DNA of 64,000 bases from M3007 sp031425035 (GTDB taxonomy: Bacteria > Bacteroidota > Bacteroidia > Chitinophagales > Saprospiraceae). Every line of letters starts with the position of its first letter. Position 1 is the first letter of the stretch. This document shows, piece after piece, positions 1-7,797 of the stretch. The DNA lies in contig JANPIN010000077.1 in the NCBI GenBank assembly GCA_031425035.1, positions 1-64,000 of the forward strand, read 5' to 3'. The position numbers and the translations under genes were made by a program. The notes below the pieces were generated by a model. It saw only the letters and a program-made list of their open reading frames with translations. It searched no databases and was not told the DNA's origin.

Positions 1-2
1 GT

Positions 3-62
3 GCGGAAAAACGAAAAGGCGTGGCCGTACGCTGGGGCGAGCCGAAAATGGAGCCGAAATAA
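3..62 (+). CDS. possible C-terminal tail of a gene cut by the left edge
   Basis: One plus-strand frame is open from the window edge to a TAA at 60-62 and reads as a basic tail ending in WGEPKMEPK. The other two plus frames also stay open to about position 75, so the frame choice rests only on residue composition. No function can be given. If real, this gene would converge on the PBP1A gene, leaving a gap of about 22 bp. Confidence 0.25.
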   Translation, partial: AEKRKGVAVRWGEPKMEPK

Positions 63-84
63 AATAAATGAGTAGGTTTAAACA

Positions 85-2754
85 CTATTGCCCATCTCCG
101 AAACCTTCATCCGGTTTCTTCGCTGGAGGCACCTTCTTCTCCCCTCCTTTTGGCGAACCAGGACCACTTTCCTCATCCGTCGGGGCCTGGTCGTTATAAA
201 TGTCCGGCGAAAATTCTTCGTCTCCACCCCCATTGCCGGTGGGTGCGGGGCCATTCTGATAGGCGGCGCAATTGAGCTCGATGCCCAGTTCGCCGGGCGG
301 GCGGACGAAGCGGGCGTTGAAATCATAGCCTGATTTCGGATCTTTTTCCAGCCGGCTGTTGAAGGAAGCGCAGATTGGCCGGGCCATGCGCGCACCCTGA
401 CCGTCGCTCAGGTCACGGAACCGGATCCAGCGGTCTTCGCCACCCACCCAGGTGCCGACCACGAGGCGTGGCGTAATGGCCATGAACCAGCCATCGGTAT
501 AGTCGTTGGTGGTCCCGGTTTTGCCGCCAATATCGCTTTTTAACGCATTAATACCGGGAGCGCCCTGCACATTGTATTTCAACATCTGCGTCATGACGTA
601 ATTAACGTTCGGCGGCAGCGCAACCCGCTCTTCGGGTAAAGAACGGTAGAGCACCCGCCCGTTTTTATCCTCGATCTTGCGAATGACAAAGGGGCGCCCA
701 AACATGCCCTTATTGGCGAACGCCGTATAGGCACCAACCATTTCCATAACGGTCAGATCGGCAGCACCCAGGCAAATAGCCGGCTGCAACGGAATGCGGT
801 GCGTGCTGGAATCAATACCCATGTTATTACAAAGCCCGACCACCGGTCGCACATCGCCCATTTGTTTCATTAAATACACACTCACGGAATTCACCGAGCC
901 TTTGAGTGCTTCTTTCAAGGTCATACGCATGCCGGAATAATGTCCGCTGGCATCGGGAGGCGTCCAGTCCGTTATCAGACCGAAGTTCTGATAATGGGCC
1001 GGGATCGTAACGGCCTGATCATACACTTCAAAACACGGGCTAATACCCTGCTGGGCAATGGCGGTAGCATACACGAAAGGTTTGAACGTAGAACCCACCT
1101 GCCGGTCGGTGCGGATGTGGTCGTACTGGAACCACTTGAAGTTGATGCCGCCGACCCAGGCTTTTATCTCGCTGTTGCTGGGATCTACGGCCAGTATACC
1201 GCTTTGCAGGAACATGCGGTGATAGCGCAGACTATCCATGGGCGACATGATGGTGTCCTTTTGCAGGCCCGGAGCATTCCAGGAAAAGACCTTCATTTTG
1301 GTCTTTACAGTATAGACTTTACGGATGGCAACCTGTAAAGCGGCGTATTGATTTTTGATTTCCGGCCATTCCCGGCCAGTCATTATTTTACGATAGGCCG
1401 CCGCCTGCTGGACGTCGATCCATTTAGCGGCCAGTAATTTAGACGTGGTGCCCGGCTTTTTTTCTTCCATCATCATCCGCTCGATGTCCGCATCGCGCAG
1501 TTCGAAGTTGTAGCGTTTGAGGATCTGATCCGTAAGACCGTCCAGGTATTTGGGGCGAATGCCCTGGTAACGGTCACCATCCCGCAGCAGGTCGTCCAGT
1601 TGTTCTTTGCGGCCGGCAATTTCTTCCGGCGTGGATTTTTTCGTGCGGTAAGTCCAGGGATCCTTGCCTTTCCAGACGGTAAAAAAGCGGCTTTGCAACT
1701 TCTTCATGTGTTCCTGCATGGCCGCTTCGGCATGCTGCTGGAATACGGGGTCGACGGTCGTGTAGATCTTCAGTCCGTCTTTATAAATATTATATTTCGA
1801 GCCATCCGGACGGCGGCTTTCCGGTGCGTCCAGAATGCGGTTAACGTCCTTTTTGAGTTCCGAACAGAGGTAAGGCGCTTTATCGTCCGTGAAATTCACC
1901 CGGGTAAATTTGCTCATATCGAGCGGTTTTACCTTGTATTGATCAAACTGCGCCTCGCTCAAATACCCGTTTTTCCGCATTTGCGAAAGCACGGTCCAGC
2001 GGCGGCGAATACAGCGTTCGGGGAAACGGACGGGGTTGAAATAAGAAGGGTTTTGCAGCATACCGACCAGCACGGCGGCTTCTTCGACTTTCAGATCCGC
2101 CTGACTTTTACCGAAATACACTTCGGCGGCCGCGTGTACGCCGTACGCGTTATTGATGAAGTTGAACTGGTTGAGGTACATCGCCAGAATCTCTTCCTTG
2201 GTGTAACTGCGCTCCAGTTTGACGGCCGTGATCCATTCCCGCAGTTTCATGTAGACCAATTTCATGGTTCTTTCCACCTTGCTCAAACCCCGGAAATCAC
2301 GGTCGGAATACAGCATTTTGGCCAGCTGCTGGGTAATGGTAGAGCCGCCGCCCGAACTCTGGTCGCTAAGCAGTACGGTGCGGACGACCACCCGGCCCAC
2401 GGCGCGCGCATCGATGCCGCAGTGTTCCCAGTAACGCACGTCTTCGTTGGCGATCAGGGCGTTTACCAGGTTGGGGCTCAGGTCTTCGTAGGGTACCGGG
2501 ACGCGGTTTTCGGTGAAATAACGGCCCAGCAGTTCGTTGTTGCTGGCCAGCACTTCACTGGCAATGGCCGAATTGGGGTCTTCCAGCTCGCGGAAAGACG
2601 GTATGGCCATGAAATTAATGGACAAAAACAGCACGAGCAAACCCGCCAGCACCACGCCGATGACCCGCCAGGTCCAGCGGACGATGCGGCTGTAAGTAGG
2701 AGCCCGTTGTTGTTGTAAATTAGCTTTTAACGATATCAGACGCTGTGGTTCCAT
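85..2754 (-). CDS. mrcA: penicillin-binding protein 1A (class A, bifunctional)
   Basis: This is a class A penicillin-binding protein that polymerises lipid II into glycan strands and cross-links the peptides on the outer face of the inner membrane. A short cytoplasmic N-terminus is followed by a membrane anchor at about residues 29-50. The GT51 transglycosylase domain carries the catalytic Glu104 in NEDVRYWEH and the GGGSTITQQLAK motif at 135-146. The transpeptidase domain has the acylated Ser555 in GSTFKP, a downstream SVN motif, and KTGTT starting at Lys745. The last 60 or so residues are rich in Pro, Gly, Glu and Lys and look disordered. At 889 aa it is normal or slightly long for the family. 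It is transcribed alone, with a TAnnTTTG-type element about 80 bp upstream. Assignment to this family is firm; the symbol is by analogy. Confidence 0.95.
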   Translation of the reverse strand: MEPQRLISLKANLQQQRAPTYSRIVRWTWRVIGVVLAGLLVLFLSINFMAIPSFRELEDPNSAIASEVLASNNELLGRYFTENRVPVPYEDLSPNLVNALIANEDVRYWEHCGIDARAVGRVVVRTVLLSDQSSGGGSTITQQLAKMLYSDRDFRGLSKVERTMKLVYMKLREWITAVKLERSYTKEEILAMYLNQFNFINNAYGVHAAAEVYFGKSQADLKVEEAAVLVGMLQNPSYFNPVRFPERCIRRRWTVLSQMRKNGYLSEAQFDQYKVKPLDMSKFTRVNFTDDKAPYLCSELKKDVNRILDAPESRRPDGSKYNIYKDGLKIYTTVDPVFQQHAEAAMQEHMKKLQSRFFTVWKGKDPWTYRTKKSTPEEIAGRKEQLDDLLRDGDRYQGIRPKYLDGLTDQILKRYNFELRDADIERMMMEEKKPGTTSKLLAAKWIDVQQAAAYRKIMTGREWPEIKNQYAALQVAIRKVYTVKTKMKVFSWNAPGLQKDTIMSPMDSLRYHRMFLQSGILAVDPSNSEIKAWVGGINFKWFQYDHIRTDRQVGSTFKPFVYATAIAQQGISPCFEVYDQAVTIPAHYQNFGLITDWTPPDASGHYSGMRMTLKEALKGSVNSVSVYLMKQMGDVRPVVGLCNNMGIDSSTHRIPLQPAICLGAADLTVMEMVGAYTAFANKGMFGRPFVIRKIEDKNGRVLYRSLPEERVALPPNVNYVMTQMLKYNVQGAPGINALKSDIGGKTGTTNDYTDGWFMAITPRLVVGTWVGGEDRWIRFRDLSDGQGARMARPICASFNSRLEKDPKSGYDFNARFVRPPGELGIELNCAAYQNGPAPTGNGGGDEEFSPDIYNDQAPTDEESGPGSPKGGEKKVPPAKKPDEGFGDGQ

Positions 2755-2832
2755 AACTGCGGACAGGGGGCTGCTTTATTGAAGGCTGCCAACCGGCAGC
2801 ATCAGCATTTCAAACAATTGTTTTAGAAACGA

Positions 2833-2840
2833 CAAATGTA
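2833..2840 (-). promoter_or_regulatory. putative -7 element (TACATTTG) of the PBP1A gene
   Basis: Read on the minus strand this is TACATTTG, an exact match to the Bacteroidota -7 consensus TAnnTTTG. It lies 79 bp upstream of the PBP1A start codon. No convincing TTTG -33 element is seen at the usual spacing, so this is a plausible rather than proven promoter. Confidence 0.4.
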
Positions 2841-3023
2841 ACGTAGTCGTTGTAGAAAGTTTAATGGGAATTGGTATTGATCGACCGATATAGTCAGCGT
2901 AAAGTGGTTTTGAACAAAGCCGGATTTCAACTACCTGACAATAAAGTAGTCAAACCGACAAACCTGACCAAACCACTCAAACCTGCCTATAACGCTGCTT
3001 TGTGAAAATATTTTACGGGAAAA

Positions 3024-4217
3024 ATGACTGTTTCGCCGGCGGAGATCGCATTTTTCGCCACCATGGAATTTGCGCTCCTCGTTTTTGCCATTTTACTAAC
3101 GTTTTGTTACGCCACCCTGATGGCTATTTACGGACATGGCTGGCGCACTTTACCGGATTGGCGCTTGCCGGCCGATTTTATACCGGCCACCCGTGTGACG
3201 GTCATCATTCCGGCCCGCAATGAGGCGGCTAATATTGTGGCGTGTTTAGCGTCCATCGTAGGTGGCGATTACCCACCGGCTTTCCTGGAAATTATCGTGG
3301 TGGACGATCATTCCGAAGATGAAACGGCGGATCTGGTGCGGGCTTTTGCCGGGCATTTTGCTGCCGTTCGGCTGCTGTCGCTGGCGGAGTTTACGGGTCC
3401 TGAAATAACCAACGCGTATAAAAAAAAGGCCTTGCAGTTGGCTGTTAGTCAGGCTGCCGGGCAGTTGATTGTGACCACCGACGCCGATTGTCTGGCGGGA
3501 CCGCAGTGGCTGAGTCTGATCGTTTCGGTGTTTCAAACAAAAAATTCTGTGCAGCTCCTGACCGGGCCGGTGGTTTTTCACCGCGAAAAAACCGGGTTTC
3601 AGCGTTTTCAGGCGCTGGATTTTCTGGGCCTGATGGGCATAACGGGGGCGGGCATTCACTATGGATTTCAGCGCATGGGCAATGGCGCGAACCTGGCTTA
3701 CCGCAAAACGATCTTTACGAAACTTGACGCGTATGCCGGCAATGCCGGGCAGGCTTCCGGCGACGATATGTTCCTGATCCAGCAGGTAGCGGCGCACTAT
3801 CCGGCGGGGGTGTTTTTTCTGAAAAATAAGGCGGCAACTATTTTTACTGAAGCCAGTCCCGACCTACGCTCTTTTGTGCAGCAACGACTCCGCTGGGGTA
3901 CTAAAAACGCGGCTTTGCCGGAATGGCCGATCCGGCTGGCCCTGGGGGCGGTTTTTTTATTTTGCTGGAGCCTGATCATCAGCGTATTAGCGCTACCATT
4001 GGTGCCGGGTATTTGGCGTTTGCTGATTTTTCAATTGGCAGTAAAAGCCTCGGTGGATTTCCTGTTTTTGCGGCAGCTATGCCTGTATTTTGATCGCCGC
4101 AGTTTGCTGCGGGATTTTTGGCCGTCGTTTTTTCTGCACACCTTATACATCGCCCTGGTAGGATTGGGCAGTCTGGTGATAAAAAAGTTCGAGTGGAAAG
4201 GGCGGCGGGTGGCGTAG
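3024..4217 (+). CDS. membrane glycosyltransferase family 2
   Basis: A processive-type GT2 glycosyltransferase that should transfer a sugar from a nucleotide-sugar at the cytoplasmic face of the inner membrane. The N-terminus has one membrane segment (about residues 15-35). The GT-A fold follows, with the VIIPARNE strand-loop, VVDDHSEDE, the metal-binding DAD at 153-155, a GDDMF acceptor motif near 248 and QxxRW (QQRLRW) near 288. Two or more hydrophobic segments close the protein. A second ATG, 39 bp downstream, would start just before the first membrane segment, so the exact start is uncertain. It stands alone between PBP1A and bcp and the product sugar cannot be read from the sequence. Polysaccharide or glycolipid synthesis is the usual role. 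Confidence 0.85.
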   Translation: MTVSPAEIAFFATMEFALLVFAILLTFCYATLMAIYGHGWRTLPDWRLPADFIPATRVTVIIPARNEAANIVACLASIVGGDYPPAFLEIIVVDDHSEDETADLVRAFAGHFAAVRLLSLAEFTGPEITNAYKKKALQLAVSQAAGQLIVTTDADCLAGPQWLSLIVSVFQTKNSVQLLTGPVVFHREKTGFQRFQALDFLGLMGITGAGIHYGFQRMGNGANLAYRKTIFTKLDAYAGNAGQASGDDMFLIQQVAAHYPAGVFFLKNKAATIFTEASPDLRSFVQQRLRWGTKNAALPEWPIRLALGAVFLFCWSLIISVLALPLVPGIWRLLIFQLAVKASVDFLFLRQLCLYFDRRSLLRDFWPSFFLHTLYIALVGLGSLVIKKFEWKGRRVA

Positions 4218-4301
4218 TTGGCCGGTGATTGAATGGTAGCAATAAACATTTTTCTTACGCAGCCGTTCTGGCTCCTCTCTTTCAAACTTAACACTACCAC
4301 C

Positions 4302-4754
4302 ATGTCCGAATTAAAAGAAGGCGATGCTGCCCCCGACTTTACCGCCATTAACGAAAAAGGGGAAACCGTACACCTCGCCGACTACCAGGGCAAAAAACTG
4401 GTGCTCTATTTTTACCCGAAAGACGATACGCCTGGCTGCACGGCCGAAGCCTGTTCGTTACGCGATGGCTACCCGCGTTTTCAGGCGCAGGGATATGATA
4501 TCCTTGGCGTCAGCCCGGATTCGGTCAAGAAACACGTGAAATTTCAGGAGAAATACAATTTACCCTTCAACCTGCTGGCCGACGAAGACCATGTGGTGTC
4601 GGAAGCCTACGGCGTTTGGGGCGAGAAAAAATTCATGGGCCGGGCGTATATGGGCATCAACCGCACCACTTTCGTGATCGATGAAAACGGAAAAATAGAA
4701 CGGGTGATCCATAAAGTGGACAATGAAAACCACTCGGAGCAGTTGTTGGGGTAG
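4302..4754 (+). CDS. bcp: thioredoxin-dependent peroxiredoxin, Bcp/PrxQ type
   Basis: A 150-aa 2-Cys peroxiredoxin of the Bcp/PrxQ class, reducing hydrogen peroxide and organic hydroperoxides with thioredoxin in the cytoplasm. Peroxidatic Cys46 lies in TPGCTAEAC and resolving Cys51 five residues later, the spacing typical of atypical two-Cys Bcp enzymes. The ATG at 4302 begins the conserved MSELKEGDAAPDF sequence. The open frame extends 69 bp further upstream, but those residues match nothing in the family. It converges on lptB, with a 56-bp gap holding a hairpin. Confidence 0.95.
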   Translation: MSELKEGDAAPDFTAINEKGETVHLADYQGKKLVLYFYPKDDTPGCTAEACSLRDGYPRFQAQGYDILGVSPDSVKKHVKFQEKYNLPFNLLADEDHVVSEAYGVWGEKKFMGRAYMGINRTTFVIDENGKIERVIHKVDNENHSEQLLG

Positions 4755-4770
4755 GTGTTAAGGGTAGCTG

Positions 4771-4814
4771 CGATGGGTTGCCGCAAGGAGGGTTGCCGCG
4801 AGGGCAACCCCTAC
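4771..4814. repeat. GGTTGCC-type palindrome at the bcp/lptB convergent junction
   Basis: The gap contains repeated GGGTTGCCG words and a perfect 8-bp stem, GGGTTGCC (4790-4797) with GGCAACCC (4803-4810), around a 5-base loop. The right arm runs directly into CTAC, which contains the lptB stop codon. The words GGGGTTGCC and CCCCTAC resemble the larger palindrome at 10039-10150, so this may be a reduced copy of the same family. It could also act as a bidirectional terminator, although no T-tract follows on either strand. Confidence 0.5.
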
Positions 4815-5551
4815 AGTTCCATGACTTTGCGTTTCAGCACGAAATTTTTGCCTAAATACACTTTACGGACCATCTCATCGGCGGCCAGTTCTTCGGCGGT
4901 ACCGGCTTTAAGAATGCTGCCTTCAAACATCAGGTAGGCGCGGTCGGTAATACTGAGCGTCTCCTGCACATTGTGGTCGGTGATCAGAATACCGATATTT
5001 TTGGTTTTCAGCTTGGCCACGATGTACTGAATATCCTCCACGGCAATCGGATCGATACCCGCAAAAGGTTCGTCGAGCAGGATGAATTTGGGGTCGGTGG
5101 CCAGGGCGCGGGCAATTTCTGTGCGGCGGCGCTCTCCACCCGACAGTGTGTCGCCAAGGCCTTTGCGGACCCGGTGCAGGTTGAATTCGTCGAGCAGCGA
5201 TTCCAGTTTTTCCGACTGCTTGGCCTTTGTCAGGTTGGTCATTTCCAGCACGGCCAGCAGATTGTCTTCCACCGAAAGTTTGCGGAAAACACTGGGTTCC
5301 TGGGGCAAATAACCAATGCCTTTTTGTGCCCGGCGGTACATGGCCAGCGAAGTAATTTCTTCATTATCCAGATACACGTGACCACTGGTGGGCCGGATAA
5401 ATCCGACCGTCATGTAGAACGAAGTCGTTTTACCGGCTCCGTTCGGGCCCAGCAAACCCACGATCTCGCCCTGCTTCACGTCGAAACTTACGCCTTTGAC
5501 CACGGTCCGTTTACCGTAGGTTTTAATGATGTTGTCTGCTCGTAAGATCAT
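4811..5551 (-). CDS. lptB: LPS export ABC transporter ATP-binding protein LptB
   Basis: The cytoplasmic ATPase that powers LptFG extraction of lipopolysaccharide from the inner membrane into the Lpt bridge. Its 246 residues carry Walker A GPNGAGKT at 35-42, the signature LSGGERRR near 136, Walker B FILLDEPFAG near 156 followed by the LptB-type GIDPIAVEDI, and the switch His in LITDHNVQE. The Bacteroidota protein often ends with a short basic tail like the KRKVMEL seen here. The upstream neighbour is the YqeY-like gene, 38 bp away on the same strand. lptA, lptC, lptF and lptG are not in this window. Confidence 0.93.
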   Translation of the reverse strand: MILRADNIIKTYGKRTVVKGVSFDVKQGEIVGLLGPNGAGKTTSFYMTVGFIRPTSGHVYLDNEEITSLAMYRRAQKGIGYLPQEPSVFRKLSVEDNLLAVLEMTNLTKAKQSEKLESLLDEFNLHRVRKGLGDTLSGGERRRTEIARALATDPKFILLDEPFAGIDPIAVEDIQYIVAKLKTKNIGILITDHNVQETLSITDRAYLMFEGSILKAGTAEELAADEMVRKVYLGKNFVLKRKVMEL

Positions 5552-5589
5552 AATGGGAAAATTAAGGGGCAGGAGGCAGGGGTTAGGAG

Positions 5590-6036
5590 TCAGTTAAGCA
5601 GGCGTTTCACGATATCGGAAATGGCGCGGCCGTCGGCTTTGCCGGCCAGTTGTTTATTAGCGGCGCCCATCACTTTGCCCATGTCTTTCGCCGAGGTGGC
5701 GCCGGTATCCGCGACGATCTGGCGAATAACGGCTTCGAGTTCTTCGCCTTCCAGCATAGCGGGCAGGTAGCGTTTGATCACTTCGATCTCTTCGCGTTCT
5801 TTTTCCGCCAGCAGCGGCCGGTCGTTTTTGAGGAAAATATCCATGGATTCCTGGCGGGTTTTCACCAGTTTTTGCAGCATCTGTACCTCCCGGGCCTCAT
5901 CGATGGCCTGGCCGCTGCCGTCGGTTTTGGCCAGCAGAATGGAACTTTTAATGGCCCGAATACCGCGCAGACCGACTTCGTCTTTGGCCCGCATGGCAGA
6001 TTTCAGGTCGTCGTTGATTTTTTCTTCTAAAGTCAT
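5590..6036 (-). CDS. yqeY: GatB/YqeY domain protein
   Basis: A 148-aa cytoplasmic protein covering the whole YqeY family: a helical N-terminal half starting MTLEEKINDDLKSAMRAKD and a C-terminal half shared with the tail of GatB (the amidotransferase subunit), with KDMGKVMGAANKQLAGKADG near 117-136. YqeY proteins are thought to bind tRNA or assist amidotransferase-like reactions, but the precise role is not established. It probably shares a transcript with lptB 38 bp downstream. The leader contains the GGTTGAT-type inverted repeat at 6037-6166. Confidence 0.88.
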   Translation of the reverse strand: MTLEEKINDDLKSAMRAKDEVGLRGIRAIKSSILLAKTDGSGQAIDEAREVQMLQKLVKTRQESMDIFLKNDRPLLAEKEREEIEVIKRYLPAMLEGEELEAVIRQIVADTGATSAKDMGKVMGAANKQLAGKADGRAISDIVKRLLN

Positions 6037-6166
6037 GAGTGGAGGATTGTTGAAGAAAGGGTTGATAAAAGGTTGATGAAGTTGATCAGGTTGACATACA
6101 TTGTTTCGGGTAATTTATCAACCTCATTAACCTAATTTTATCAACCGGTTTATTTCATCAACCTGC
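6037..6166. repeat. GGTTGAT-type imperfect inverted repeat
   Basis: This 130-bp spacer is made almost wholly of GTTGATAAAA / GGTTGATGAAG / GTTGATCAGG words on the left and their reverse complements (TTATCAACC, TTTTATCAACC, TTCATCAACC) on the right. The two halves could pair into a long imperfect hairpin. The same vocabulary appears at 33202-33300, 36658-36740 and, in a diverged GTGATGAAG form, at 37161-37262. It holds no open frame of note. Confidence 0.7.
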
Positions 6167-7582
6167 TTAGAATTCTTCCACCGGCACGGGCCGATAACCG
6201 AACAAACGTTTTTCTTTGATCAATTGCGCCACGTCGGCCGGCACTTTTTTCTCCCAGCCATCATCTCCCTGCTGGATCATACGCAGCACTTTGGTGTGAT
6301 AAATATGCAGAATATAGGGATTGAAATTCTGGAGGTTCACAATATTGCGGTTTTCCAGCAAGTGATCGTACAAAAAGTGAATGGCGTGCGGCACGTCGAT
6401 GGTCCGGATGGTCAGGAGGGTCGTGCTGCCTTCCGGGCGGGCGGGGTAGGCGTAGAAACGGACATTACGCAGGAATAGTTCACCAAAAGCGCCGAGCAGG
6501 TTATCCGGGTTTTGCTCGAAGGTTTCGCGGATGATGTTTTGCAGTTTGCGGGCGCCCATGGCCAGGCCGATACGCGGCACCTTATAATCCATGAAATAGG
6601 CAATGAGCCGCTTATGCTGCACACAGTTGGAAAGCACGACGGTCTGCCCAAGCGCGCAGAGCAGTTCCGCGCGGTCCAGGAAGTCGCGCTCGTTGATTTC
6701 GCCGTCGGCGCGCAGGTTATCCAGGGTAATTTCGGTCAGGAAAAAGGTGAGTTCCGCATCCACGTCGGGTTCCTGGCGAAACTGGATGTAGGCGTTGCGG
6801 ATCATGTCCTGCTGCACCAGGGTAGGCGGGCGGTAGCTGCCGCGGGCGAGCAGGATGGATTTGCGGTATAAAAATTCGCTGGCATGCATACTGCGACCGT
6901 CGGGACCAAAAATAGCGACCTCGCTCAGTTTGTTTTTTACGAGCCAGAGGCAGGCCAGCCGGTTATCCACCTGCTGAAAATCCGGTCCGTCGAACTGCAC
7001 CATATCGATCATCACCCGGCCATGCAGGTTATCCATCAGCGATTGCAGCAGGGTTTCCGGGTCGGCATGAAAACGAAAACAGCCGTATAACAGGTTCACG
7101 CCGAGTACGCCGATGGCCTGTTGCTGCAGCCGGTTGTCCTGGTCGAGCATGCGCACATGGATCACCACATCGTTGGTGGGGCCATCTGCCCGAAGCTGGA
7201 AACGCAGACCGAGCCAGCCGTCGCCCTTGATGGTTTTGCTGAAATTAATGGCCGAAATCGTGTCGGCAAAAGCGAAAAAACTCTGTCGCGGGCGGGTTGC
7301 GCGCAGGCGCTGCTCCATGAGATCGTACTCGTGCTGCAGCATTTTATAGAGCCGCGACTGACATACATAGCGGCCGTTCGGTTCCAGGCCGTAAATATCG
7401 TCGGATACCGTTTTATCGTACGCGCTCATGGTTTTGGCGATCGTACCGGCAGCGGCGCCGACCTGGAAGAAGTAACGGGCTACTTCCTGTCCGGCGCCGA
7501 TTTCGGCGAAAGCGCCGTAAATACGGTCATCCAGGTTGATTTCCAGTGCTTTTTGTTCCGTTTCAAGTACACGGCGCGACAT
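6167..7582 (-). CDS. conserved protein of unknown function, often mis-named a nicotinate-nucleotide adenylyltransferase
   Basis: A 471-aa soluble protein with no signal peptide. Its opening (ETEQKALEINLD, then YGAFAEIGAGQEVARYFFQVG and AGTIAKTMSAYDK) is one I recognise as strongly conserved across Bacteroidota and some other phyla. Database names such as nicotinate-nucleotide adenylyltransferase have been attached to this family, but the HxGH nucleotidyltransferase motif of NadD is not visible, so I would not transfer that activity. No membrane segments or repeats are seen. It is apparently monocistronic, divergent from the peptide-binding protein gene across 215 bp. Real gene, function unknown. 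Confidence 0.8.
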   Translation of the reverse strand: MSRRVLETEQKALEINLDDRIYGAFAEIGAGQEVARYFFQVGAAAGTIAKTMSAYDKTVSDDIYGLEPNGRYVCQSRLYKMLQHEYDLMEQRLRATRPRQSFFAFADTISAINFSKTIKGDGWLGLRFQLRADGPTNDVVIHVRMLDQDNRLQQQAIGVLGVNLLYGCFRFHADPETLLQSLMDNLHGRVMIDMVQFDGPDFQQVDNRLACLWLVKNKLSEVAIFGPDGRSMHASEFLYRKSILLARGSYRPPTLVQQDMIRNAYIQFRQEPDVDAELTFFLTEITLDNLRADGEINERDFLDRAELLCALGQTVVLSNCVQHKRLIAYFMDYKVPRIGLAMGARKLQNIIRETFEQNPDNLLGAFGELFLRNVRFYAYPARPEGSTTLLTIRTIDVPHAIHFLYDHLLENRNIVNLQNFNPYILHIYHTKVLRMIQQGDDGWEKKVPADVAQLIKEKRLFGYRPVPVEEF

Positions 7583-7797
7583 TCCAGAAGGGGCGGTTAG
7601 TGGTCAGATATACCGGCGTTTGCCGGCTGCAAAAATAGGACGAATCCAACGCTTGCCGGCACGCATTATTTGGTTGGGGACGAAGTTTGCCGCAATTGCC
7701 AAATGTTGGCGGGCCTATTGTATTTTTACCGGCTAATTTTTTAATCCCTTTATCGCCGTACTGATCGGTCTTATTCGTCCAACATTTCTCAACGCAC

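Noticed and set aside
1600..2718. A 372-aa plus-strand open frame across the PBP1A gene
   Set aside because: Lies entirely within a firmly identified gene on the other strand and shows no domain features; high GC makes long antisense frames common here.
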